DNA from: DATCLS01 sp036563805 | Lineage (GTDB): Bacteria; Actinomycetota; Acidimicrobiia; Acidimicrobiales; VFJN01 | Direction: 5' to 3' | DNA length: 64,000 bases | Assembly: GCA_036563805.1 (NCBI GenBank) | Contig: DATCLS010000058.1 | Span: 62,001 to 126,000, forward strand | Shown: piece after piece, positions 1 through 6,590 of the stretch | Numbering within the stretch: the stretch's first letter is position 1 | Layout: every line of letters starts with the position of its first letter | The notes under the pieces: model-generated | Told to the model about the DNA's origin: nothing | Database searches by the model: none | What the model saw: the letters and a program-made list of their open reading frames with translations, nothing else | Position numbers and translations under genes: made by a program

Positions 1-2
1 TC

Positions 3-419
3 GTCACGGCCCTGACCTCCCTGGCCGCCCCAGCCGCACCCGGCGCAGAAGGCGGCGAGGACGGCGGGGCCGACGCCGGGCCCGCCGGGGACGGGCCCGG
101 GATCGTGGTCGTGGCCGCCTGCGACCTGGTCGCCCCGTCGCCGGCGACGCTGGCGGCCACGGTCGCCGCCCTCGCCGGGGCGCCGGACGCCGGGGTGGCG
201 GTGCCGACGCTCGCCGGGCGCCGGCGGTGGGACCAGGCCGCCTGGGAGACCGGCGCCGCCGGCCCGCTCGAGGCGGCGTTCGCAGCGGGGGAGCGGGCGG
301 TCCACCGGGCGGTGACGGCCGCCGGCCTCGCCGTGGTCGAGGTTCCCGGCCTCGACCCGGCGTCCCTGGCCGACGCCGACACCCCCGCCGACCTCCGGAC
401 CCCCGGCGACACCGCCTGA
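3..419 (+). CDS. MobA-like nucleotidyltransferase, C-terminal part (5' end outside window)
   Basis: The reading frame is open from the window edge, so this is the last 138 residues of a longer protein. The segment reads IVVVAACDLV followed later by AVPTLAGRRR and near the end DADTPADL. This arrangement, a CDL metal or nucleotide site after a hydrophobic strand and a terminal D-x-D-TP-x-DL, is what MobA and other NTP_transf_3 enzymes show. Family members attach GMP to molybdopterin or transfer nucleotides to small substrates in the cytoplasm. The N-terminal GGxSxRMG signature that would settle the family lies outside the window. A different NTP-transferase is possible. The next gene is 187 bases away with its own promoter. 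Confidence 0.6.
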   Translation, partial: VTALTSLAAPAAPGAEGGEDGGADAGPAGDGPGIVVVAACDLVAPSPATLAATVAALAGAPDAGVAVPTLAGRRRWDQAAWETGAAGPLEAAFAAGERAVHRAVTAAGLAVVEVPGLDPASLADADTPADLRTPGDTA

Positions 420-593
420 TCGCCGGCCCGCCGGTCCGGACGCCTGAGCGCCGGCCCGCCGGCCAGCACGCCGCGCCGCCGTGGCGCGCGGCCGCCGGCC
501 CGGCCTGGTGGCCGCGCGCCCGGGTCCGCCCCCGATCCCCGGGGCGTTCGGGGGCGTCCCGGCCCGGGGGACGGAGGGGGCGGGTCGGGGCAC

Positions 594-599
594 TAGCCT
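594..599 (+). promoter_or_regulatory. -10 hexamer TAGCCT of the rhodanese gene
   Basis: TAGCCT ends 7 bases before the ATG at 607. Transcription would begin at or next to the start codon, giving a leaderless message. No Shine-Dalgarno sequence is present. Confidence 0.5.
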
Positions 600-606
600 C
601 GAAGCC

Positions 607-927
607 ATGGAGGTCCCCGAGATCGACGTCGCCGAGCTCGCCAAGCGGCGCAGCGAGGGTGCGCCGGTGATCGACGTGCGCGAGCCCGACGAGTACGACG
701 CCGGCCACGTGCCCGGCGCCCGGCTCGTTCCCCTGACGACGGTCCCCGAGCGGGTCGACGAGGTACCGACCGACCAGCCGGTCTACGTCATCTGCGCCAA
801 GGGGGGCCGCAGCTTGCGGGCGGCCGAGTTCTACCGCTCGCAGGGCATCGAGGCCATCAACGTCGCCGGCGGGACCTCGGCATGGATCGAGGCCGGTCAG
901 CCCGTCAACACGGGGATGGACCCGTAG
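607..927 (+). CDS. Rhodanese-like domain protein
   Basis: This single-domain protein of 106 residues resembles GlpE-size rhodaneses, which move sulfane sulfur to acceptors such as cyanide or thiol proteins in the cytoplasm. It has the family strand and loop VIDVREPDEYDAGHVPGA near residues 21-38, and the active-site loop CAKGGRS with the catalytic Cys at 63. The C-terminal NVAGGTSAW is also typical. ATG 607 is chosen because it begins at the domain edge and a TAGCCT promoter hexamer lies 7 bases upstream. A longer in-frame reading from 481 would add low-complexity Arg/Gly/Pro residues and is not favoured. The 3' end overlaps the start of the RNase D gene by 46 bases. The natural acceptor is not evident. 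Confidence 0.85.
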   Translation: MEVPEIDVAELAKRRSEGAPVIDVREPDEYDAGHVPGARLVPLTTVPERVDEVPTDQPVYVICAKGGRSLRAAEFYRSQGIEAINVAGGTSAWIEAGQPVNTGMDP

Positions 928-2279
928 GGTCCGCACCCGCCCCACCCCGGTTCCGCTGGGTCTCGGACCAGGGGAGCCTCGACGCCCTCGTCGAGACGCT
1001 GGCGGAGGCCGAGACCTACGCGCTCGACACCGAGTTCCACCGCGAGCGCACCTACTACGCCCAGCTGGCGCTGCTGCAGATCCGCCCGGGCCGCCCGCGG
1101 GGCCGCGCCGGCGGCGACCGGGGCGAGGTCGCGCTCGTCGACCCGCTGAAGGTCGATGTCGCCCCGCTGCGCGAGGTGCTCGCCGGGCCGGGCCTGTGCC
1201 TCATGCACGCCGCCAGCCAGGACCTCGAGATCCTCGAGCGGGCCTGCGGCACCGTGCCCAGCCGCCTGGTCGACACGCAGGTGGCGGCCGGCTTCGTGGG
1301 CCTGGGGTCGCCGGGCCTGGGCGTGCTGCTCCAGAAGCGCTTGGGCCTCAACCTGCCCAAGGCCGACCGGCTGACCGACTGGCTGCGCCGCCCGCTGCCC
1401 GACGACGCCGCCGCCTACGCGGCCGCCGACGTCGCCTACCTCGACGACCTGTGGGATTCGCTGGCCGCCGAGATCGAGGCCCGGGGCCGGATGGACTGGC
1501 TGCTCGACGAGTGCGACGAGCTGCGCCGCCGCCACGGCGAACCGCTCGACCCGGAGCGGGCCTGGTGGCGGATCAAGGAGGCCCGCCGCCTGCGGGGCAA
1601 GGCCCGGGGCGTCGCCCAGGCGGTGGCGGCCTGGCGCGAGCGGCGGGCCCGCGAGCTCGACAAGCCGGTCCGCCACGTGCTGCCCGACCTGTCGGTCGTC
1701 GCCATCGCCGAGCGCCCGCCTCGCAGCCGCAAGGACCTCGACCGGGTCCGCGGGCTCGACGGGCGCCACCTGCGCAGCGGCGCCGGCGAGAGCCTCATGG
1801 CCGCGGTCGAGGCCGGCGCCAAGCTGTCGGAGGACGACCTGAAGATCCCGCCCCGCGATGGGGTCGACACGACGTTCCGCCCCGCGGTCACCCTGGCCTC
1901 GGCCTGGGTGGGGCAGCTGGCCCGCGACGCCGAGCTCGACCCGGCCCTGGTGGCGACCCGGGCCGACATCGAGGCGCTGGTGCGGGGCGAGCCGTCGCGC
2001 CTGTCGACGGGATGGCGGGCCCGGGTCGCCGGTGGGCCGGTCCAGCGCCTGCTGGCGGGGGAGGCGGCGCTGGCGTTCGACGGCGTCGGCTCGCTGGTGC
2101 TCGAGGCCCGGTCCCACGCCCCGGTGGCGTCGGCCCACGCCGACCCGGCCGATGAGCCCGACCCCGTCGGCTCCGCCGGGTCCAGCGATGCCGACGCCGA
2201 CGCCGCCGGCGAGCCCACGGACGCGGCCGATCCGGCCACCCGGGACGATCCCGCCGGCGCCGCCCGCGTCGGGGACTGA
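882..2279 (+). CDS. rnd: Ribonuclease D (DEDD 3'-5' exonuclease with HRDC domain)
   Basis: This 465-residue cytoplasmic exoribonuclease would trim the 3' ends of tRNA and other small RNAs. The exonuclease core is at about 25-215. Motif I is LDTEFHRE with Asp49 and Glu51, motif II is HAASQDLEIL with Asp114, and motif III is YAAAD with Tyr179 and Asp183, so all catalytic acids are present. An HRDC helical domain follows at about 215-330 with LPDLSVVAIA and PRSRKDLDRVRGLDGRHLRS. A tail of about 60 residues rich in Asp, Ala and Pro ends the protein and is probably disordered. The only in-frame start near the domain is ATG 882, which lies inside the rhodanese gene, so translation of the two may be coupled. 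The N-terminal 20 residues look non-conserved, so the true start is uncertain. Confidence 0.85.
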   Translation: MDRGRSARQHGDGPVGSAPAPPRFRWVSDQGSLDALVETLAEAETYALDTEFHRERTYYAQLALLQIRPGRPRGRAGGDRGEVALVDPLKVDVAPLREVLAGPGLCLMHAASQDLEILERACGTVPSRLVDTQVAAGFVGLGSPGLGVLLQKRLGLNLPKADRLTDWLRRPLPDDAAAYAAADVAYLDDLWDSLAAEIEARGRMDWLLDECDELRRRHGEPLDPERAWWRIKEARRLRGKARGVAQAVAAWRERRARELDKPVRHVLPDLSVVAIAERPPRSRKDLDRVRGLDGRHLRSGAGESLMAAVEAGAKLSEDDLKIPPRDGVDTTFRPAVTLASAWVGQLARDAELDPALVATRADIEALVRGEPSRLSTGWRARVAGGPVQRLLAGEAALAFDGVGSLVLEARSHAPVASAHADPADEPDPVGSAGSSDADADAAGEPTDAADPATRDDPAGAARVGD

Positions 2280-2342
2280 GGCCCCGGCCGGGCCGGGCGG
2301 CACCGCCGGGCGGACCGCCTGGGACCCGCCAGGGACGCCCCG

Positions 2343-3902
2343 CTACGGCTCGAGCAGCACCGCCGAGTCGGGGCCGAGCGTGCCGGCGAACGGGTCGCCC
2401 TCGCCCCGGCCGTCGCTCGCCACCAGCACCCGCCCGGACACCGGCACCCGGGCCGGCGCCCCGCCCATGTTGACCGCCACCACCCGGGCGTCGCCCGAGG
2501 CCGTCCACCGCCGCCAGGCCAGCACGTCGCCGTCCCCACCCGCCGCCGCGGCCGACGCCCCCTCGCCCTCGACCCAGGCGAAGTCGCCGACCTGCAGCGC
2601 CGGCGAGTCCCGCCGGGCGGCCAGCAGCCGCCGGTACAGGTGGAGGATCGACCCCGCGTCGTCGCGCTGGGTGGCCACGTTCCGGGTCGCCGCCTCCGGC
2701 GGCCACGGCAGCCAGGCGTCGGTCACGCCCCAGCCGTGGTCGGGCTCCCCGGTCCAGGGGATGGGGGCGCGGCACGGGTCGCGACCACCGGGGTCGAGCC
2801 GCCGCTCCGGAGGCACGACGGCGTCCTCGAGCCCCAGCTCCTCACCGGCGTACAGGACCGGCGACCCCCGCAGGCCGAGAAGCAGGAACAGCGCGGCGCG
2901 GGCCCGGTCCTCGGACCCGCCGTAGCGGGTGCGGTGCCGGGAGGTGTCGTGGTTGGACAGCACCCACGTCGCCCACCCACCCCGGGCGTCGATGTGCTCG
3001 ACGGTGGCGTCCACGGCCCGGCGCCACCGCCGGGCGTCCCACGGCGCCCACAGCGCCGGGAAGTTGAACGCCATGTGCAGCTCGTCGCCGGCGCCGTAGT
3101 AGGTGGCGATCCGCTCGGTCGACAGCAGGAAGACCTCGCCCAGCAGCAGCCGGTCGCCCGGGTAGGCGTCGACCACCCGCCGCAGGCCCCGGATCAGCTC
3201 GTGGGTGCGGTCCGTGTCGTTGAGCGTGGCGTGGGGGAGGCCGGCGACGTCCGGCGGGTCGTCGGGCAGCACCGGGTCCTTGCCGATGCCGTGGACGACG
3301 TCGACGCGGAACCCGTCGACGCCCCGGTCGAGCCAGAACCGCATGACGCCGTGCATGGCCTCGACCACCTCGGGGTTGTCCCAGTTGAGGTCGGGCTGCT
3401 GGGGCAGGAACAGGTGGAGGTACCACTGGCCGGTGGCCTCGTCCCACGTCCACGCCGGCGCCTCGAGGTCGAACGCGGCCCGCCAGTTGTTGGGCGGGGC
3501 CTCGGGCGTGCCGTCGCGCCAGATGTACCAGTCGCGCTTGGGGTCGTCGCGGCTCGACCGGGCCGCCTGGAACCAGGGGTGCTGGTCGGACGTGTGGTTG
3601 GGGACGAGGTCGACGAGGAGCCGCAGGCCCCGCCTGTGGCAGGCGGCCAGCAGGCTGTCGAAGGCGGCGAGGTCGCCGAACAGCGGGTCGACGTCGCAGT
3701 GGTCGGCCACGTCGTAGCCGAAGTCGGCCATCGGCGACGGGTAGAACGGGGAGAGCCACACGGCGTCGACCCCCAGCCAGGCCAGGTGGTCGAGGCGCGC
3801 CTCGATTCCGGCGAGGTCGCCGGTCGCCCGGTGGTGGGTCGTCGCAAATGATCGCGGGTAGATTTGGTAGAAGACGGCGGTTTGCCACCACGGGGCGTCC
3901 AT
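2343..3902 (-). CDS. GH13 alpha-glucosidase / oligo-1,6-glucosidase-type enzyme
   Basis: This 519-residue protein is a family 13 glycoside hydrolase with an (alpha/beta)8 barrel that splits alpha-glucosidic bonds of malto- or isomalto-oligosaccharides. The opening WWQTAVFYQIYPRSF is typical of the oligo-1,6-glucosidase and alpha-glucosidase subgroup. The conserved regions are DLVPNHTS near 98-105, GFRVDVV with the nucleophile Asp201, LLGEVF with the acid/base Glu256, and SNHDTSR with Asp319. No signal peptide is seen, so it acts in the cytoplasm. It is convergent with rnd, only 63 bases apart. The exact substrate, including sucrose, trehalose or maltose, cannot be read from sequence alone. 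The start is ATG 3902. Confidence 0.88.
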   Translation of the reverse strand: MDAPWWQTAVFYQIYPRSFATTHHRATGDLAGIEARLDHLAWLGVDAVWLSPFYPSPMADFGYDVADHCDVDPLFGDLAAFDSLLAACHRRGLRLLVDLVPNHTSDQHPWFQAARSSRDDPKRDWYIWRDGTPEAPPNNWRAAFDLEAPAWTWDEATGQWYLHLFLPQQPDLNWDNPEVVEAMHGVMRFWLDRGVDGFRVDVVHGIGKDPVLPDDPPDVAGLPHATLNDTDRTHELIRGLRRVVDAYPGDRLLLGEVFLLSTERIATYYGAGDELHMAFNFPALWAPWDARRWRRAVDATVEHIDARGGWATWVLSNHDTSRHRTRYGGSEDRARAALFLLLGLRGSPVLYAGEELGLEDAVVPPERRLDPGGRDPCRAPIPWTGEPDHGWGVTDAWLPWPPEAATRNVATQRDDAGSILHLYRRLLAARRDSPALQVGDFAWVEGEGASAAAAGGDGDVLAWRRWTASGDARVVAVNMGGAPARVPVSGRVLVASDGRGEGDPFAGTLGPDSAVLLEP

Positions 3903-3911
3903 CGCTGGGGC

Positions 3912-3917
3912 AGCGTA
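3912..3917 (-). promoter_or_regulatory. -10 hexamer TACGCT of the GH13 gene
   Basis: On the minus strand TACGCT ends 9 bases before the ATG at 3902, consistent with a nearly leaderless message. Confidence 0.35.
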
Positions 3918-4022
3918 CGCGCAGTCGATGTCTGCACGGCAGTCCCCAACGTGATAGGAAAGGGGTCAGGACACCCCGGGCGGCAACCGTCGCCGGGGAC
4001 CATGGCCGGCTAGAACCGGCGA

Positions 4023-4028
4023 TACACT
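4023..4028 (+). promoter_or_regulatory. -10 hexamer TACACT of the small gene at 4064
   Basis: TACACT is followed by a leader of about 30 bases carrying a GGGAG ribosome site. The inverted repeat GCCGG-6 bases-CCGGC at 4005..4020 lies just upstream, in the spacer region, and could be an operator. Confidence 0.35.
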
Positions 4029-4063
4029 TCCCCGCCGAAACGCAATCACGTGGGAGCTGGCCC

Positions 4064-4249
4064 GTGAAGAAGGGTCGACATCGCCGATTTGAGGAAGCAC
4101 GTGCTCTCAAGCGCAGCAGCGACCTCGACATCACTGCCATCTTTGACCCTGACGATGCCGAACCGTGTGTGGAGTGCGGTGCGGAACCCGGCGCTGAGCA
4201 CGCGTCGTGGTGTATGGCAGACGTCGAAGATGACGACGGCTCGAACTAG
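4064..4249 (+). CDS. Small CxxC protein (61 aa), hypothetical
   Basis: This short protein starts with a basic stretch (KKGRHRRF) and contains CVECGAEPGAEHASWC followed by an acidic tail DVEDDDG. The CxxC pair, the later Cys and the His suggest a small metal-binding, probably zinc, knuckle. I do not recognise the family. GTG 4064 is preferred because GGGAG lies 7 bases upstream. The longer in-frame reading from 3848 would run antisense into the GH13 coding region. It is convergent with the Cys-rich gene at 4257..5132, with only 7 bases between their stop codons. Confidence 0.6.
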   Translation: MKKGRHRRFEEARALKRSSDLDITAIFDPDDAEPCVECGAEPGAEHASWCMADVEDDDGSN

Positions 4250-4256
4250 CTAGCGC

Positions 4257-5132
4257 CTACGGTCGTCCCTGGTCGCGCGTCCGGCGCCGCCGCAGCACCG
4301 GGTGGGGCGCGAAGCGTTCGTGCCCGCGCGTCCGCCGGCCGGCCGCGACGTGGTCGACGAACCGCTCGTACGCCCAGGCGCTCGTCATCTCGACGATCTC
4401 GTCGCGGAGCGTCTCGTAGACGGGGGCCGAGGCGGTGAAGGCCTCCGGGGCGTCCGTGCACCACCAGTGGAAGTCGTCGCCGCCGGCGCCCCAGTCGCGC
4501 CGCTTCCACTCCCGCAGCGTCGACACCACCTGGCCCGAGTCGTCGACCGTGTCGATGCGCCGGAGCGGCAGCTGCCAGCACACGTCGGGCTTCCAGTCGA
4601 GCGGACGCTCGCCCGCCTCCAGCGCCGCCCGGTGCAGGGCGCAGCCGGCGCCGCCGGGGAAGCCGGGGCGGTTGAGGAAGATGCAGGCGTCGCCGACCAT
4701 GCGGGTCACGGTGGCGCCGCCCGGGCCCTTGCGGAGCGGCCCGCCCCGCCGGGCGGCGACGCGCCTGTGCTGCCACTGGGCGTCGGTCAGCCGGGCGGCG
4801 GCGGCCAGCACGTCGGCCTCGTCGGCCTCGTCGATGAGGTGGGCGCCGTAGCTGCAGCACCCCTGCTCGAGCTCGGCCGCCGGCTCGGTGAGCACGCCCG
4901 GGCAGCCGCGCCCGTACAGGCAGCGCCAGGGGCTGAGCAGGAACGTCACGTCGAAGACCCAGGTCCGCCGCTCGTGGGGGTCGTCGAACGAGACGAGCTC
5001 GTGCAGGTCCGCCGGCTCGGGACGACCCTCGGAACGGGACCCGGAGCGGGGTGCGGAGCGGGGCCCGGGACGGTCGGGACGACCCTTGGGGCGGAACCCG
5101 GGGTCGTCGCGGTGGTCACCCGGTCCGGTCAT
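4257..5132 (-). CDS. Cys-rich conserved hypothetical protein
   Basis: This protein has 291 residues. The first 45 or so are low-complexity (Arg, Pro, Gly, Ser). The conserved part starts near HELVSFDDPHERRTWVFDV. Cysteines occur as WRCLYGRGC, EQGCCSYG, DACIFL, GAGCALH, DVCWQL and WWCTDAP. The spacing, with CC near the start and GC-x-LH then a C-x(2)-P motif, recalls the iron/zinc-chelating YkgJ and DUF3109 groups, but I cannot confirm membership. No signal peptide or membrane segment is seen. It is divergent from the 66-residue gene at 5157. A metal-binding or Fe-S role is a guess. Confidence 0.55.
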   Translation of the reverse strand: MTGPGDHRDDPGFRPKGRPDRPGPRSAPRSGSRSEGRPEPADLHELVSFDDPHERRTWVFDVTFLLSPWRCLYGRGCPGVLTEPAAELEQGCCSYGAHLIDEADEADVLAAAARLTDAQWQHRRVAARRGGPLRKGPGGATVTRMVGDACIFLNRPGFPGGAGCALHRAALEAGERPLDWKPDVCWQLPLRRIDTVDDSGQVVSTLREWKRRDWGAGGDDFHWWCTDAPEAFTASAPVYETLRDEIVEMTSAWAYERFVDHVAAGRRTRGHERFAPHPVLRRRRTRDQGRP

Positions 5133-5142
5133 CGCTGTGCCC

Positions 5143-5148
5143 TAGGAT
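5143..5148 (+). promoter_or_regulatory. -10 hexamer TAGGAT of the 66-residue gene
   Basis: TAGGAT ends 8 bases before GTG 5157, a leaderless layout that also decides this start codon. Confidence 0.45.
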
Positions 5149-5156
5149 CGCGGCCC

Positions 5157-5357
5157 GTGGCCGGGGAGTTCGACGACATCCGCAGGCGGCTTGAGGCCAT
5201 CTCCGAAGAGCTGGCCGACCTGGCCATGGAGCGCCTCCGCGAGTCGATCGACAACGGCGGCACCGAGCTACCGGTCGACGAGCGCCGGCTGACCCGGGCC
5301 CGGCGGGCCGTCGAGAAGGCGGTCCACCTGCTGGAGGAGCCCGACGACAACCCCTGA
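5157..5357 (+). CDS. Small helical protein (66 aa), hypothetical
   Basis: This 66-residue acidic protein is predicted to be wholly helical (EFDDIRRRLEAISEELADLA, then RARRAVEKAVHLLEE). Its heptad-like Leu and Ala pattern suggests a two-helix hairpin or short coiled coil. No cysteines, membrane segment or known domain is visible. The start is GTG 5157, placed 8 bases after a TAGGAT hexamer. A much longer in-frame extension upstream is only the antisense of the Cys-rich gene. It converges with the LOG-family gene 30 bases downstream. The function is unknown. Confidence 0.6.
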   Translation: MAGEFDDIRRRLEAISEELADLAMERLRESIDNGGTELPVDERRLTRARRAVEKAVHLLEEPDDNP

Positions 5358-5387
5358 GCCCGCGCTGCTGACATCCCCGAGCGCGAC

Positions 5388-6443
5388 CTAGGCCGGGCCG
5401 ACGTTGCGGGCCGGCACGTCGACGTCCACCAGCGGCGGGGCGCTGTCGAGGGAGTTCAGCACCCGGATCATGTCGCGGAACCCGGCGCCCTGCCGCACCG
5501 AGAACCGCAGCACCAGCCGGGGCAGGTCGAGCTTGTCGTTGTCCGACACCTCGGGCCGCAGCGGCTCGCTCCGCTCGATGCCGCCCTCCACGCACAGGTG
5601 CCCGAACCGCTCGTTGAGCATGGCCAGCTCCTCGTCGGTGGGCTCGGCCCGGAGCCGCACGACCAGCCGTTGCCCCACCCAGCGGATCGAGTCGTAGTTG
5701 CGCCAGAACCCCCGGATCTCCCGCGCGGCGGCGTCGACGTCGTCGGTGATCGTGTACAGGTTGGTGTCGCCGGGGGAGATAAGCCCCTTCTCGACCAGCT
5801 CGCCCCGCACGAACCGCTCCCAGGACTCCCAGTAGGTCTCGCCGGGCAGGTCGAGCAGCACGAGCGGCGCCGGGGTGGCCTTGCCGGTCTGCATGAGGGT
5901 GAGCAGCTCCAGCACCTCGTCCTGGGTGCCGAACCCGCCGGGCAGGGCCACGAAGCCGCTCGACTCCTTCATGAGCATGAGCTTGCGGGTGAAGAAGTAC
6001 TTCATGCTCACGACCCGGTCGGAGCCCTCGAGCAGCTCGTTGGCGCCCTCCTCGAACGGGAGGCGGATCGTCACGCCGAAGCTGCGATCGGCGCCGGCGC
6101 CCTCGGTGGCGGCGGCCATGATGCCGGGACCGGCGCCGGTGACGACCATCCAGCCGGCGTCGGCCAGCAGCCGGGCCAGCTCGCGGGCCCGGTCGTAGAG
6201 CGGGTCGGTGGGGTGGGTGCGGGCCGAGCCGAACACCGTGACCTTCGGGATGTGGGCGTAGGGCGCGAACATCCGGAACGCGGTCGTCATCTCCTTGACC
6301 GCGTCGCGGGTGATCTTCAGGTCGAGCCGGTCGACGTCGGCCGCGGCCAGCTCGTAGGTGTTGCGCAGGATCTCGGCCAGCACGTCGCGGTTGCGGCTGG
6401 CCCCCGCCTGGTCGAGGAGCTGGTTGATGAGGTGACGATCCAT
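5388..6443 (-). CDS. LOG-family (TIGR00730) Rossmann-fold protein
   Basis: This 351-residue protein belongs to the lysine-decarboxylase-like or LOG fold. It carries VTVFGSARTHP at about 68-78, GAGPGIMAA at 103-111, and the signature PGGFGTQDE at 168-176 with the paired Arg-Lys at 153-154 upstream. Characterised relatives release free cytokinin-type bases from nucleoside 5'-monophosphates by phosphoribohydrolase action; many bacterial members act on AMP or are uncharacterised. It is longer than the core family (about 190 residues). There is an N-terminal helical region and a C-terminal region of about 110 residues with VRLRAEPTDEEL and VLRFSVRQGAGF that might be a regulatory domain. The cytoplasmic enzyme role is inferred from the family. 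Confidence 0.8.
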   Translation of the reverse strand: MDRHLINQLLDQAGASRNRDVLAEILRNTYELAAADVDRLDLKITRDAVKEMTTAFRMFAPYAHIPKVTVFGSARTHPTDPLYDRARELARLLADAGWMVVTGAGPGIMAAATEGAGADRSFGVTIRLPFEEGANELLEGSDRVVSMKYFFTRKLMLMKESSGFVALPGGFGTQDEVLELLTLMQTGKATPAPLVLLDLPGETYWESWERFVRGELVEKGLISPGDTNLYTITDDVDAAAREIRGFWRNYDSIRWVGQRLVVRLRAEPTDEELAMLNERFGHLCVEGGIERSEPLRPEVSDNDKLDLPRLVLRFSVRQGAGFRDMIRVLNSLDSAPPLVDVDVPARNVGPA

Positions 6444-6590
6444 CGTGGTGTCAGCCTGGCACGCCGGCGGCCGGGTCCGGCGCGGCGGGGCCGATCGGGC
6501 CCCGCCGGCCCCCTCAGGGCCCCGGCCACGCCGGTCGGGGCACCGGCAGGCGGTCGCCCCGGGCGTCAGCGCCGCCCGGGCCCGCGCCCG

